Part shown: piece by piece, positions 10,310 to 18,838 of the stretch
How the letters are laid out: each line of letters opens with the position of its first letter
Numbering within the stretch: position 1 is the first letter of the stretch
Assembly (NCBI RefSeq): GCF_900169525.1
Contig: NZ_LT821239.1
Span: forward strand, 1,138,708-1,202,707
Source: Corynebacterium pacaense
GTDB lineage: Bacteria > Actinomycetota > Actinomycetes > Mycobacteriales > Mycobacteriaceae
DNA length: 64,000 nt
Reading direction: 5' to 3'
Notes under the pieces: model-generated
What the model saw: the letters and a program-made list of their open reading frames with translations, nothing else
What the model was told of the DNA's origin: nothing
Database searches by the model: none
Made by a program: the position numbers and the translations under genes

Positions 10310-10720
10310 ATGAATGATCCACGGCTTCCCGATGACGTCCAAGAGCTGGTGACCAGGCTGTTCGGTTACGCGCGCGAGGGAGGCGCGGAGGCGGCCGCCC
10401 AATTGGCGGGCTATATCGACAACGGTGTGGATGTTGACATCATGAACCAGGACGGCAACACACTGGTGATGCTCGCCGCCTACAACGGGCACACCGATGT
10501 CCTGGGAGTTCTTCTCGACCGGGGCGGAGACGTCAACCGGCTCAACGACCGGAACCAGTCCCCGCTGGCGGGTGCGGTGTTCAAGAAGGAGGATGCGGTC
10601 ATTGACCTGCTGATGGACCACGGCGCGGATCCCCTGGCAGGCAGGCCCAGCGCGCTGGACACAGCCGTCATGTTCGAGCGCCCCGATCTGGTGGCCAGAT
10701 TCGAATCTGAACGGCAGTGA
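10310..10720 (+). CDS. Ankyrin-repeat protein
   Basis: 136 residues containing about three ankyrin repeats: GVDVDIMNQDGNTLVMLAAY (repeat 1), HTDVLGVLLDRGGDVNRLN (end of 1/start of 2), LAGAVFKKEDAVIDLLMDHG (2/3). Soluble, no signal peptide, so probably a small cytoplasmic protein-binding module; the partner is unknown. Its stop overlaps the GTG start of the downstream LysE-type exporter by four bases. Confidence 0.85.
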   Translation: MNDPRLPDDVQELVTRLFGYAREGGAEAAAQLAGYIDNGVDVDIMNQDGNTLVMLAAYNGHTDVLGVLLDRGGDVNRLNDRNQSPLAGAVFKKEDAVIDLLMDHGADPLAGRPSALDTAVMFERPDLVARFESERQ

Positions 10721-11394
10721 CCTGGGGTGCGCTGGGCACCCTGATCCTGCTCAACGTTGTGGGAAGTCTGTCACCCGGCCCCGACACCTTCTTCATGCTG
10801 CGCCTGGCAACGCGCTCCCGCGCACACGCCCTCGCGGGGATGGCGGGAATCATCACCGGCCTGGCCGTGTGGGTGTCCCTGACCGTGGTCGGTGCGGCGG
10901 CACTGCTGTCGTCCTATCCCTCGATTCTCGGACTCATCCAGGTGGTGGGGGGCAGCTACCTGTGCTCGATGGGGGTCAGGATGGGGACCTCCGCGTGGGC
11001 GGAGCTCACCAGGGCGCGGGCCTTCGGTTTCGGGGAAGGTGCGCGACCCGTACCGGATGCCCACGGGTCGCTGGGGACACTGCGGCAGGTATACCGGCAG
11101 GGAGTGGCCACCAACCTGTCCAACCCGAAGGTGGTGATGTATTTCGCCGCGATCCTCGCTCCGCTGATGCCTGCCCATCCGCGGCCACTGCTGGCCATCG
11201 GGTTGACCCTGCTGATCCTTGTTCAGACGGCGGCGGTTTTCGGCACGCTCTGCCTTGTAGTGTCCACGGAACGGGTGAGAAAAGCGGTCCTCAGGGCCGG
11301 GCCGGTGTTCGATTTGATCGCGGGCGTCGTGTTCACCGGTGTCGGAGCGACGCTTCTGGTCGAGGGCGCGGAGTATCTCCTGCGGTTGTGGTGA
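10717..11394 (+). CDS. LysE/RhtB-family amino-acid exporter
   Basis: 225 residues, about six membrane segments. Family signature at the N-terminus: LLNVVGSLSPGPDTFFMLRLA, then GTALAGxxxG-like HALAGMAGIITGLAVWV, and NLSNPKVVMYFAAILAPLMP in the middle. Family members export amino acids such as threonine or homoserine lactones; the substrate here cannot be read from sequence. GTG start at 10717 inside the end of the ankyrin gene (GTGA overlap). Confidence 0.9.
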   Translation: MTWGALGTLILLNVVGSLSPGPDTFFMLRLATRSRAHALAGMAGIITGLAVWVSLTVVGAAALLSSYPSILGLIQVVGGSYLCSMGVRMGTSAWAELTRARAFGFGEGARPVPDAHGSLGTLRQVYRQGVATNLSNPKVVMYFAAILAPLMPAHPRPLLAIGLTLLILVQTAAVFGTLCLVVSTERVRKAVLRAGPVFDLIAGVVFTGVGATLLVEGAEYLLRLW

Positions 11395-11441
11395 GCGGAT
11401 CATCCGTCCCGGTTCCGTGGCCGCCCGGGAAGTGGAAAAGA

Positions 11442-11465
11442 CTCCCCACCGTGTGCGGTGGGGAG
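11442..11465. terminator. Bidirectional intrinsic terminator
   Basis: Nine-base perfect stem CTCCCCACC / GGTGGGGAG around a six-base loop. On the minus strand (rpsT side) the stem is followed by TCTTTTCC, on the plus strand by CCTTTCG. It serves the convergent LysE-type gene and rpsT. Confidence 0.8.
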
Positions 11466-11482
11466 CCTTTCGAGTCCGGGTT

Positions 11483-11746
11483 CTAGGCGATGCTGTTGAC
11501 TGCCTTGGCCAGAGCGGACTTCTTGTTGGCGGCGTTGTTGCGGTGGAAGACACCCTTGGAAACGGCCTTGTCCAGGGTGCGGGAGGCCACGCGAAGCTGT
11601 GCCTCGGCGGCGGCCTTGTCACCGGCCTCCACAGCGGCGCGGGTCTTGCGGATCTCGGTGCGGACGGCGGAGCGCACAGCCTGATTGCGCAGGCGGGCCT
11701 TCTCGTTGGTCTTGATCCGCTTGATCTGAGACTTGATGTTTGCCAT
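11483..11746 (-). CDS. rpsT: 30S ribosomal protein S20
   Basis: 87 residues, the usual length. Starts [20 protein letters not shown] and ends [19 protein letters not shown], both typical of bS20, which binds 16S rRNA in the 30S body. Monocistronic; its terminator lies at 11442–11465. Confidence 0.97.
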   Translation of the reverse strand: MANIKSQIKRIKTNEKARLRNQAVRSAVRTEIRKTRAAVEAGDKAAAEAQLRVASRTLDKAVSKGVFHRNNAANKKSALAKAVNSIA

Positions 11747-11935
11747 TGAAACTTACCTCTTGAACTTTCTGGTTAAAGTTGTGAACAACCCATTTCCGTC
11801 ACGGTTCCCGCGGCTGCTGCCGCTCGGTGAAAACTGATGCGAACCCAAGGTCCTGTCCGCTATCGGTTGACACGTGCCCGGAAATGGGACAACAGCGTTA
11901 AAGATTATCACCGGACGCTGGCGGGAACAAAACCG

Positions 11936-12520
11936 CTAGGCCCAGTCAAAGTCGTTGCGCAGGCGGTTGGCCACCCGTTCGAAGCGGCCGCGGGGCAGGA
12001 CGATGCCCTGGCGGCGGATGTCGAGTTCGGATGCCTCGAGGATGCGGTCGAGGCGGACCCAGCTCTGCCGTCCCCGTTCATCCCAGGCGCCGGCGCCGAT
12101 CTCCATCCATTCCTCCTCCATGCGGTGCTCGGGGTTGCAGGAGATGATCAGGCCGAGGATTGTGTTGCGATTTCGTCCCACCACCACCATCGCCCGTTCC
12201 TTCGGCGGGTTGTGGGGTCCCTCGGTGGGTACCCAGATCCAGACGACCTCACCGGGGTCGGCCTGGCCGTCCATGTCGGGGGCGTAGAAGATCGGACGCG
12301 CCATCGACTCCGTGGGTGCGACGTTGACGTCGGTCGCGCGGTGGTGGGGCCTGGTGGCATCGTCCGGCTCGTCGCTTGTCACGATTCCCAGTCCGTCGCG
12401 GATGGTGGCGAGGGAGTTGTCCACCTGGCGGCGCGGAGGCTGGGTGAGAAACCGGAGGACCCGCGTGAACACGCCGGGGCGGGAGCCACTGCTTCTTCGA
12501 CGGGCCAGTGTGGAGCTCAT
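11936..12520 (-). CDS. PemK/MazF-like family protein
   Basis: 194 residues. The C-terminal ~120 residues resemble the PemK/MazF fold ([27 protein letters not shown], then GLIISCNP, then SWVRLDRI), preceded by a basic ~75-residue N-terminal extension. No antitoxin-like small gene is adjacent, and similar solitary genes occur next to lepA in corynebacteria, so a housekeeping rather than toxin role is possible. The ATG at 12520 is chosen for the GAAGGTGAG upstream; it is divergent from lepA. Confidence 0.75.
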   Translation of the reverse strand: MSSTLARRRSSGSRPGVFTRVLRFLTQPPRRQVDNSLATIRDGLGIVTSDEPDDATRPHHRATDVNVAPTESMARPIFYAPDMDGQADPGEVVWIWVPTEGPHNPPKERAMVVVGRNRNTILGLIISCNPEHRMEEEWMEIGAGAWDERGRQSWVRLDRILEASELDIRRQGIVLPRGRFERVANRLRNDFDWA

Positions 12521-12722
12521 TTTCTCACCTTCAAGCAGTAGTTCCGGGGCGTTCATGCCCCTGTGTAACCATTCTGTGATGTTGTGGGAAATATCGCAAG
12601 GGGTCCCCGGGAAGTTACGTCCAGGCAGGGGTGGGCTTTGTGCTGCTCGAGCATGTTTAACACCAGTAGCGCACTCAGGTAGAGTGAGCAGCGTTATTGA
12701 ACCGAAGGGACCTTGCACGCAT

Positions 12723-14570
12723 ATGGCGGAGAAATTTGCAGAAAAGACGTTTACGGATCCGTCGAGGATTCGTAACTTCTGCATCATTGCCCACATTGAC
12801 CATGGAAAATCGACGCTCGCCGATCGTATTCTGCAGCTGTCCAATGTTGTGGATGCGCGCGACATGCGCGATCAGTACCTGGACAACATGGACATCGAGC
12901 GTGAGCGTGGCATCACCATCAAGGCGCAGAACGTGCGTCTGCCGTGGATCCCGCGGAGTGGCACCCACCAGGGACAGGAGATCGTCATGCAGATGATCGA
13001 CACCCCTGGTCACGTCGACTTCACCTATGAGGTCTCCCGGGCACTCGAGGCCTGTGAGGGTGCGATCCTGCTTGTTGATGCGGCCCAGGGGATTGAGGCG
13101 CAGACCCTGGCCAACCTCTATCTGGCGATGGAGAATGATCTGGAGATCATTCCCGTGCTGAACAAGATCGATCTCCCCGCCGCCGACCCAGACAAGTTCG
13201 CCCTGGAGATCGCCAATATCGTCGGCTGCGAGCCGGAGGATGTTCTCCGCGTCTCGGGCAAGACCGGTGTCGGTGTGCCGGAGCTGCTGGACAAGGTCGT
13301 CGAGCTGATCCCCGCACCGACCTCGACGGTTGATGCGGATGCCCCGGCGCGCGCGATGATCTTCGATTCCGTCTATGACACCTACCGTGGGGTGGTCACC
13401 TACGTGCGGATGATGGACGGCAAGCTCGTACCGCGGCAGAAGATCCAGATGATGTCCACCGGCGCGACCCATGAACTGCTCGAAATCGGAATCGTCAGCC
13501 CCACACCGAAGAAGTGCGCGGGTCTCGGCCCCGGCGAGGTGGGCTACCTGATCACCGGCGTCAAGGATGTGCGTCAGTCAAAGGTCGGCGATACCGTCAC
13601 CTGGGCGCACCACGGAGCGAAGGAGGCGTTGAAGGGATACGCGGAGCCGAAGCCGATGGTCTATTCCGGTCTCTTCCCGATCTCGCAGGCTGATTTCCCG
13701 GACCTGCGCGACGCGTTGGAGAAGCTTCAGCTCAACGATGCCTCCCTGACCTATGAACCGGAAACCTCGGTGGCCCTCGGGTTCGGATTCCGGTGTGGAT
13801 TCCTGGGATTGCTGCACATGGAGATCACCCGCGACCGCCTCGAGCGCGAGTTCGACCTCGATCTGATCTCCACCGCACCCTCGGTGAACTACCGCGTCGT
13901 GGACGAGACGGGGGAGGAGCACCGTGTGCACAACCCCGCCGACTGGCCCAGTGGAAAGCTCCGCGAGGTCTACGAGCCTATTGTCAAGGTCACCATCATC
14001 GTGCCCACTGAGTTCGTCGGTCCGACCATGGAGCTGTGCCAGGCGAAGCGTGGACAGATGGGTGGAATGGACTATCTGTCTGAGGATCGCGTCGAGCTGC
14101 GTTATGTCATGCCGCTCGGCGAGATCATCTTCGATTTCTTCGATATGCTCAAATCCCGCACAAAGGGATACGCCTCACTCAACTACGAGGAGGCGGGCGA
14201 GCAGCTCGCGGATCTGGTGAAGGTGGACATCCTGCTCCAGGGAGAGCCGGTGGACGCCTTCTCCGCCATTGTCCACCGTGACAATGCGCAATGGTACGGC
14301 AACAAGATGACCGTGAAGCTGAAGGAGCTGATTCCCCGTCAGCAGTTCGAGGTCCCGGTCCAGGCCGCCATCGGATCCAAGGTCATCGCCCGCGAGAACA
14401 TCCGTGCCCTGCGCAAGGACGTCCTGGCGAAGTGCTACGGCGGCGATATCTCGCGTAAACGCAAGCTCCTGGAGAAGCAGAAGGCCGGAAAGAAGCGGAT
14501 GAAGAACATCGGTTCCGTCTCCGTTCCCCAGGAGGCCTTCGTGGCCGCCCTGTCCACCGACGAGGCCTAG
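12723..14570 (+). CDS. lepA: Elongation factor 4 (ribosomal back-translocase LepA)
   Basis: 615 residues, full length. GTPase motifs [14 protein letters not shown] (P loop), [10 protein letters not shown] (switch I), DTPGHVDF and NKIDLP; LepA-specific C-terminus [20 protein letters not shown]. Acts on stalled or mistranslocated ribosomes. The ATG at 12723 is chosen because [20 protein letters not shown] is the family N-terminus in actinobacteria; the frame is open further upstream without similarity. Confidence 0.97.
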   Translation: MAEKFAEKTFTDPSRIRNFCIIAHIDHGKSTLADRILQLSNVVDARDMRDQYLDNMDIERERGITIKAQNVRLPWIPRSGTHQGQEIVMQMIDTPGHVDFTYEVSRALEACEGAILLVDAAQGIEAQTLANLYLAMENDLEIIPVLNKIDLPAADPDKFALEIANIVGCEPEDVLRVSGKTGVGVPELLDKVVELIPAPTSTVDADAPARAMIFDSVYDTYRGVVTYVRMMDGKLVPRQKIQMMSTGATHELLEIGIVSPTPKKCAGLGPGEVGYLITGVKDVRQSKVGDTVTWAHHGAKEALKGYAEPKPMVYSGLFPISQADFPDLRDALEKLQLNDASLTYEPETSVALGFGFRCGFLGLLHMEITRDRLEREFDLDLISTAPSVNYRVVDETGEEHRVHNPADWPSGKLREVYEPIVKVTIIVPTEFVGPTMELCQAKRGQMGGMDYLSEDRVELRYVMPLGEIIFDFFDMLKSRTKGYASLNYEEAGEQLADLVKVDILLQGEPVDAFSAIVHRDNAQWYGNKMTVKLKELIPRQQFEVPVQAAIGSKVIARENIRALRKDVLAKCYGGDISRKRKLLEKQKAGKKRMKNIGSVSVPQEAFVAALSTDEA

Positions 14571-14632
14571 ATTCCGGGCCCGGAGGCGGACGCTTCCCCG
14601 TGTGAGGGGGGGGCGTCGACACGCAAGGGACG

Positions 14633-15502
14633 TCAGTCCGTGGCGTAGGGCGAGGCCCCGCCGGAGGTTGAGATCGGCGTGAACCACCAGGTGAAGTCGG
14701 TTTCCAGGGATTCGAGGCAGTCGCGGTGGGACTGCTGGTACAGGGCCTGCATCGGGAGGTCCTCGAAGAGGATCGATTCCAGGTTCTCCCGCCACTTCTC
14801 CGGCACGGGGAGGGCGTACTCGCGAGCGTAGAACTCGGCCTGGCGGAACAACAGCCGGGTGGCCAGCGCGTGGGCTAGCGTTGCGGGGCGGCCCAGTCCC
14901 GAGGACAGGGATCGGGAGACATCGAGGATCGCGGTGAGAAAACGCCTTGCGAACTCGGCATCGTAGTGTGCGGCGAAGCGTGCGGGAAGCTCCGAGAGCA
15001 CGAGGGTGCCCTCGAGGGAGAAATCGGGATGGGTTACCAGTTCCAGATCGTAGAAGGCGTCGTCGGTCAGCGCCCTCGATGCCTGCCAGAGCAGGCCCTT
15101 GAGCAGTGAGTAGCGGACAAGATCCCGGTCCGCGGCATCATCGGGGACAAGGCCCGCCACCTCGGTTGATTTTGCCAGCAGGTAGCTCACCTCGAAGGGA
15201 TTTCCGGCGGCGGAGTCATCCTCGGGCGGGAGCACGACCTCCTCGACCCGGGCCACCGTCGTGGAGGTCTTGACCACCTTGATCACATCGGCATTCTCCG
15301 GGGAGACCCGGGGATCGAGAATCATCACCAGAGCTGCATCAAGGTCGGTGCGAAGGGTCTCGGAGACCTGATCGGCCTCTGCGCGGGGGAGCAGCCGCCG
15401 TGATTCGCGGAGTGCGGCTTCGTGGACTGCCTCCCGATCCGGAAACTCGACCTCGAGGGTGAGCGTGGCGGTTGCCTGGAACATCGTGGACCGAAAATGC
15501 AT
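14633..15502 (-). CDS. Conserved hypothetical protein, mostly helical
   Basis: About 289 residues from the ATG at 15502 (MHFRSTMFQATATL); an internal ATG at 15484 (MFQATATL) is an equally possible start, and neither has a clear Shine-Dalgarno. No signal peptide or membrane segment. It begins with a beta-rich stretch (ATLTLEVEF) and continues with acidic helices (LLWQASRALTDDAFYDLE; ARRFLTAILDVSRSL). I do not recognise the family. Convergent with lepA, which ends 63 bp away. Confidence 0.7.
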   Translation of the reverse strand: MHFRSTMFQATATLTLEVEFPDREAVHEAALRESRRLLPRAEADQVSETLRTDLDAALVMILDPRVSPENADVIKVVKTSTTVARVEEVVLPPEDDSAAGNPFEVSYLLAKSTEVAGLVPDDAADRDLVRYSLLKGLLWQASRALTDDAFYDLELVTHPDFSLEGTLVLSELPARFAAHYDAEFARRFLTAILDVSRSLSSGLGRPATLAHALATRLLFRQAEFYAREYALPVPEKWRENLESILFEDLPMQALYQQSHRDCLESLETDFTWWFTPISTSGGASPYATD

Positions 15503-15638
15503 GCCTAGCAATTTAGACGCACAGCGGCGAAATGCAATCTCGAGCGCCACTGTGCGGACATTTGGGCACCATCAAGGTGTGGTCGCCTCGCCGCCAATTC
15601 GGAGAGCGATATGGATTGAAGGCCCCAGGGACGCGGGA

Positions 15639-15657
15639 AACCCCCTTGATGGGGGTT
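15639..15657. terminator. Possible terminator hairpin
   Basis: AACCCCC / GGGGGTT stem of seven pairs with loop TTGAT, in the 270-bp gap between the hypothetical gene ending upstream on the map and the displaced 3' end of the split secreted gene. No U-run, so weak. I see no gene in the rest of 15503–15771. Confidence 0.35.
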
Positions 15658-15771
15658 GAATGCGGGATGAAACGGAGAGAATCCACAAGCATTCGGAGGA
15701 AATCCACTCTGGCTCATAAGAGTTTGTTATTTCTCTCACAAGAGCAGAAGTGGCTCCATCCACGGCTGGAA

Positions 15772-15976
15772 CTAGTGGAAAAATTTCTGCAGCGCGGGAA
15801 TCCGCTCGAGGAGGATCTTCCAGAAACCGCTGAGTGCGGCCAGGAGTGCGGCCATGACCGACTGTGCAGAGGAACCGTTCTCTCCCGGTCCATCACAGCT
15901 GTCCGAGGTGGTGGACTGGGCGGAGCGAAGGCTCGCGCCGTCGCTGACGGAATCATCGGCCCACAGGTAGCTGGTG
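15772..15976 (-). pseudogene. Displaced 3' end of the secreted lamin-tail/phytase-like gene
   Basis: The last 68 codons (including stop) of the gene whose 5' part is at 27543–28817. The residues begin TSYLWADDSVSDGASLRSA and end in a hydrophobic helix (MAALLAALSGFWKILLERIP). Joining the two parts through a single copy of the target TA gives ACC-TAC-ACC in frame, coding GTRTT-Y-TSYLWADD. WADD-type endings after a CxDG motif are usual in this family. It now reads in frame from the transposase of IS copy A. Confidence 0.88.
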
Positions 15977-16506
15977 TAGGGCGTGTCTTGTAAAAGGTTG
16001 AGCCACGCGATCACTCCGTTGAGGACAACTGCGGCCCGGTACACGATCGCGAGCTTGTCATACCGAGTCGCGAGTCCTCGCCACTGTTTCAACCGGCAAT
16101 AGCCACGCTCGATCACGTTCCTTCCCCGATACTTCTCCGCATCAAACTTCGCAGGCCTGCCGCCCTGCATGCCGCGCCGCTTCCGATGCCCCTGCTGATC
16201 ACGAGGTTCGGGGATCACCGCTTCGATGCCACGCCTGCGCAAGTACGCCCGGTTCGCCCGCGAGGAGTACGCCTTGTCGCAGAGCGCGGCATCGGGCCTG
16301 GTGCGACGGCCGACCCGCACTTGTTCCATGAGCGGGATGAACATCGGCGAGTCACCATCTTGTCCCGCTGAGCAAATCGTCACCAGCGGCAGGCTGCGCC
16401 CATCGACGAGCTGATGTGTTTTCGTTGACAAGCCGCCCCGAGAACGGCCGACTGCGTGGTCAGGCGGCTCGGTCAGCGGATTCTTGTAATTCGATATAGC
16501 CCTTTT
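15772..16506 (-). pseudogene. Transposase orfB of IS copy A, fused to flanking gene remnant
   Basis: IS5-family transposase second frame, with HAVGRSRGGLSTKTHQLVD, DKAYSSRANRAYLRRRG (Asp) and NVIERGYCRLKQWRGLATRYDK (Glu). In copies B and C the frame ends at a TAG made by the target TA plus the next base G. Here the flank is TAC, so translation would run on through 67 residues of the split secreted gene to 15772. Open frame listed from 16506. With orfA broken this copy is unlikely to make active transposase. Confidence 0.8.
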
Positions 16507-16902
16507 TTACGCGTTTGGTGTTGGTCGCGTGCTGATGCGCACGAGCGATCGTGGAATCCACCGATACCGACCAGTCGAGCAGGCCCTCGCGGTCTGCGTA
16601 CTCGTGCAGACGCGCTTGCGCCCGATCCCAGACACCATCGTCGGCCATGCGCCTATGCTACGCCCAGACCGTTTGCCAAGGCCCGAAAGCATCAGGAAGG
16701 TCTCGCCACGCGATCCCGCATCGATACCGGTAAATGATCCCCTCGACCATCAGTCGGGCGTCGGCGAACGGGCGGCCCTTCTTGCCCGTGGGACCAGGCA
16801 ACAAATCAGCAATCAGTGTCCATTGGTCGTCTGAGAGGAGCTGGAATCGAGACATACCTCCACGATCTCAGCTCCCACAGAATTCATTTGCAAGACACGC
16901 CC
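15979..16902 (-). mobile_element. IS5-family insertion sequence, copy A
   Basis: 924 bp with ends GGGCGTGTCTTG (15979 onward) and its complement ending at 16902, flanked by TA on both sides. It is nearly identical to copies B and C. I saw two base differences from copy C, one of which creates a stop in orfA. It is the left, inverted end of the composite transposon. Its inner flank lies inside the signal-peptide region of a lipoprotein gene. Confidence 0.93.
16460..16855 (-). pseudogene. Transposase orfA of IS copy A, nonsense mutation
   Basis: Same 131-codon frame as in copies B and C (starts MSRFQLLSDDQWTLIADLLP) but codon 66 is TAG (16658–16660) where the other copies have TGG (Trp in QTVWAWHRR). 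The product stops after 65 residues, before the first catalytic Asp (SVSVDSTIARAH). Confidence 0.88.
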
Positions 16903-16904
16903 TA

Positions 16905-17417
16905 GGACTGGCAGGATGTGGCGCAAATGAAACCCCGGAGCCTGTAACTAGTAGTAGCGAGGTCACTGCTACGACCTCGGAGGAGGCCGCGACGACCACG
17001 AGTAGTGAGGCGGCGGCGAAGTCTGTCGTAAAGGAACCGATCGTTGAGGAGCCCTACGCAGAGCCCGCACCAGTCGTCAAGGAGGCCTATGCCGCGCCAC
17101 AGATCCCTCCTTTTATGAGACCTGAGGATTTTGACCCTTACGGGCCTCCAAAGTTCGTCGAGTGTTGGGAAAGTAACGCAGCGGTCATGTCGGACGGTTC
17201 GATTGTCACCGACACGGTGAACTGCGCACCGGACCCTGCCCCGTCAGCGGTCGGACCTTACGGCAGTCCCCCGCGCGCGGACGGATGTGTCGGCCCCGCT
17301 GCTGTGTGTGGTTACTACGATGAGTACGGCAATCCGATCTGGTTCGACAAGATGACCGGCGAGACCTCCCCGCGTTACTACGACGAGTACGGCAATCCCA
17401 CGATGGAGAGCTACTAA
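16905..17417 (+). pseudogene. 5'-truncated lipoprotein gene
   Basis: The frame enters directly from IS copy A and begins at the end of a lipobox, LGLAGCG, followed by a Thr/Ser/Glu-rich linker (ETPEPVTSSSEVTATTSEE), a Pro/Val/Glu-rich stretch and a C-terminal part with a repeated YYDEYGNP motif and four cysteines. The hydrophobic signal segment before LAGC is missing, replaced by IS sequence, so the product could not be exported normally. The family is not recognised. The IS evidently inserted into this gene in the donor and carried off only its 3' part. Confidence 0.8.
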
Positions 17418-17493
17418 CCTCCGTCGCTAGCGATCTTCACGAGGGTGCTGATGTAACGACCACTGGCAACCGCCCCTGGCCCGAAGATGAGAA

Positions 17494-17521
17494 AACCGCC
17501 ACACCCGAAGGCGAGGCGGTT
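17494..17521. terminator. Terminator between lipoprotein remnant and cspA
   Basis: Stem AACCGCC / GGCGGTT with a 14-base loop; on the minus strand (cspA side) followed by TTTTC, on the plus strand by CTTCTT. Placed to serve both convergent genes. Confidence 0.65.
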
Positions 17522-17541
17522 CTTCTTACCGATCGATTGGC

Positions 17542-17745
17542 TTAAAGCGGGCGAACCTGCTGAGCCTGGGGGCCCTTGGTACCCTCGCCGACCTCGAACT
17601 CAACCTGCTGGCCCTCTTCAAGGTTACGGAAACCGCCACCCTGAATCTCGGAGTAGTGAACGAAGACGTCCGCGGATCCATCGCTAGGGGCGATAAAGCC
17701 AAAGCCCTTCTCGCCATTGAACCACTTCACAGTTCCCTGTGCCAT
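17542..17745 (-). CDS. cspA: Cold-shock-domain protein (CspA family)
   Basis: 67 residues, full length: [20 protein letters not shown] contains RNP1 (KGFGFI) and VFVHYSEI is RNP2. Single-stranded nucleic-acid-binding RNA chaperone. The ATG at 17745 has GGAAAAGGTAAAAG-type purine-rich sequence upstream. It is cargo of the composite transposon, and its upstream region is cut by an IS6-type element 50 bp away. Probably an accessory copy, since corynebacteria carry chromosomal csp genes elsewhere (inference). Confidence 0.93.
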   Translation of the reverse strand: MAQGTVKWFNGEKGFGFIAPSDGSADVFVHYSEIQGGGFRNLEEGQQVEFEVGEGTKGPQAQQVRPL

Positions 17746-17795
17746 ATCTTTTACCTTTTCCTGATGAGGTGATGCTACGTTCGCCAGCATGATTC

Positions 17796-18645
17796 GGTGC
17801 TGTTGCAAACTTCAGGCGGAGAGCCGTGACGACCCAGTCTTCATCCTCTGATGCTCGCTGCGGGTCGGCGTTCTCAGGCAGCCTCGAACACCCGGCTGAC
17901 GATCACCGCATCCGGGTTCGGTTGCCCGTGAGGTCAAACATCGCGCCCTGGCCTTTCCGTAATGAGTGCATCGCTTCCATCCCTTTCAACGTCCGGTACG
18001 CCGAGGTCCGGTTTTTGAACGCCCCCTTCGGTCCGAGGATCCGTTTCAGCCGCCCATGATCTCCTTCAATGACGTTATTGAGGTATTTCACCTGCCGGTG
18101 TTCCACGGTCTGCGGGCAGATTCCCTCTGACTTCAACTCGGCGATTGCCCTGGCCAGGGAGGGTGCTTTATCGGTGTTGATCACCCGCGGGGACCCGGTT
18201 ATCGTGTTCGACCTCAGGGTCTTGGCCAGGAAACGTTTCGCTGCGGCGACGTTCCGCTTTGGGGACAGGTAAAAATCCAGGGTCTGGCCACCGGCGGTGA
18301 TCGCCCGATCAGAGGTAACACCACCTGCCGCCGACCCGGATATAGGTCTCATCCACCCGCCAGGAACTGGCCTGCCAGTCAGGTACCTGCCGGTACCACC
18401 GTGTTTGCTTGTCCAGCTCAGGGGCGTATTTCTGGACCCAGCGGTGAGAATCGTGGTGTGATCGACCGGCACGCCCCGCTGAAGTCATCATTTCCTCCAG
18501 ATCGCGGTAGCTCACCCCGTAGCGGCAGTGACCTGCGCACTGCCCACAGGATGATGTCACGGGGGAAATGACGACCGGAGAAGGTACCCATGGCTGTGAT
18601 TATTTCACGCCTGTCTTCCTACTGCCCCAACTTTGCAACAGCACC
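17796..18645 (-). mobile_element. Degenerate IS6-family element
   Basis: 850 bp bounded by perfect 14-base inverted repeats GGTGCTGTTGCAAA, the IS6/IS26-type terminus. The eight bases on each side (CATGATTC left, CCGAAATT right) do not match, so there is no target duplication; a recombination or deletion at this element is likely. The encoded transposase is broken by frameshifts. Confidence 0.88.
17903..18591 (-). pseudogene. Frameshifted IS6-family transposase
   Basis: Begins MGTFSGRHFPRDIILWAVR (ATG at 18591), then changes frame: YGVSYRDLEEMM, WRVDETYIRVGGRWCYL (first catalytic Asp region) and ITAGGQTLDFYLSPKRN, VINTDKAPSLARAI and VEHRQVKYLNNVIEGDHGRLK (later Asp and Glu). These segments lie in different frames, with indels near 18530, 18450 and 18313. 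The assembled product would be a normal IS6 DDE transposase; the gene as it stands is inactive. Confidence 0.88.
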
Positions 18646-18681
18646 CCGAAATTCATCATCAGACATACTATTGGGCGCCAT
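18646..18681 (-). pseudogene. Possible 5' stub of a gene cut by the IS6 element
   Basis: An ATG at 18681 starts MAPNSMSDDEFRG and then runs into the IS6 terminus. The surrounding ~60 bp are AT-rich, unlike the neighbours. Too short to identify; listed because it explains otherwise empty sequence. Confidence 0.3.
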
Positions 18682-18736
18682 AGTTTTGAGTTTATTGGCA
18701 AGAGTTAAGACTGGGGTGTTTTCACCTGAGCATTGG

Positions 18737-18759
18737 GGCGGGGCAGGTCACGCCCCGCC
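18737..18759. terminator. Terminator-like hairpin downstream of the oxidoreductase gene
   Basis: Eight-pair GC stem GGCGGGGC / GCCCCGCC with loop AGGTCAC, 80 bp past the stop of the minus-strand oxidoreductase. No U-run, so efficiency is uncertain. Confidence 0.5.
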
Positions 18760-18838
18760 GGGACTACCTCGATACCGACGGGGATGACCGGAGCTCGTGT
18801 CGTGGCTTCTGGCCGCGGTGCGTGCGAGTGGTGGTCGA

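Noticed and set aside
11837-12541. Plus-strand open frame opposite the PemK/MazF-like gene
   Set aside because: The minus strand carries the conserved domain and a Shine-Dalgarno; the plus frame has neither.
14587-14613. GC-rich hairpin after lepA as a terminator
   Set aside because: The stem is interrupted and there is no T-run on either side, so I did not list it.
15532-15993. Plus-strand open frame crossing the left transposon junction
   Set aside because: It spans the IS boundary and opposes the in-frame remnant of the split gene.
15977-16904. Copy A as a simple independent IS insertion
   Set aside because: Its outer and inner flanks belong to unrelated genes, while its outer flank continues the gene found outside copy B; a composite end explains both.
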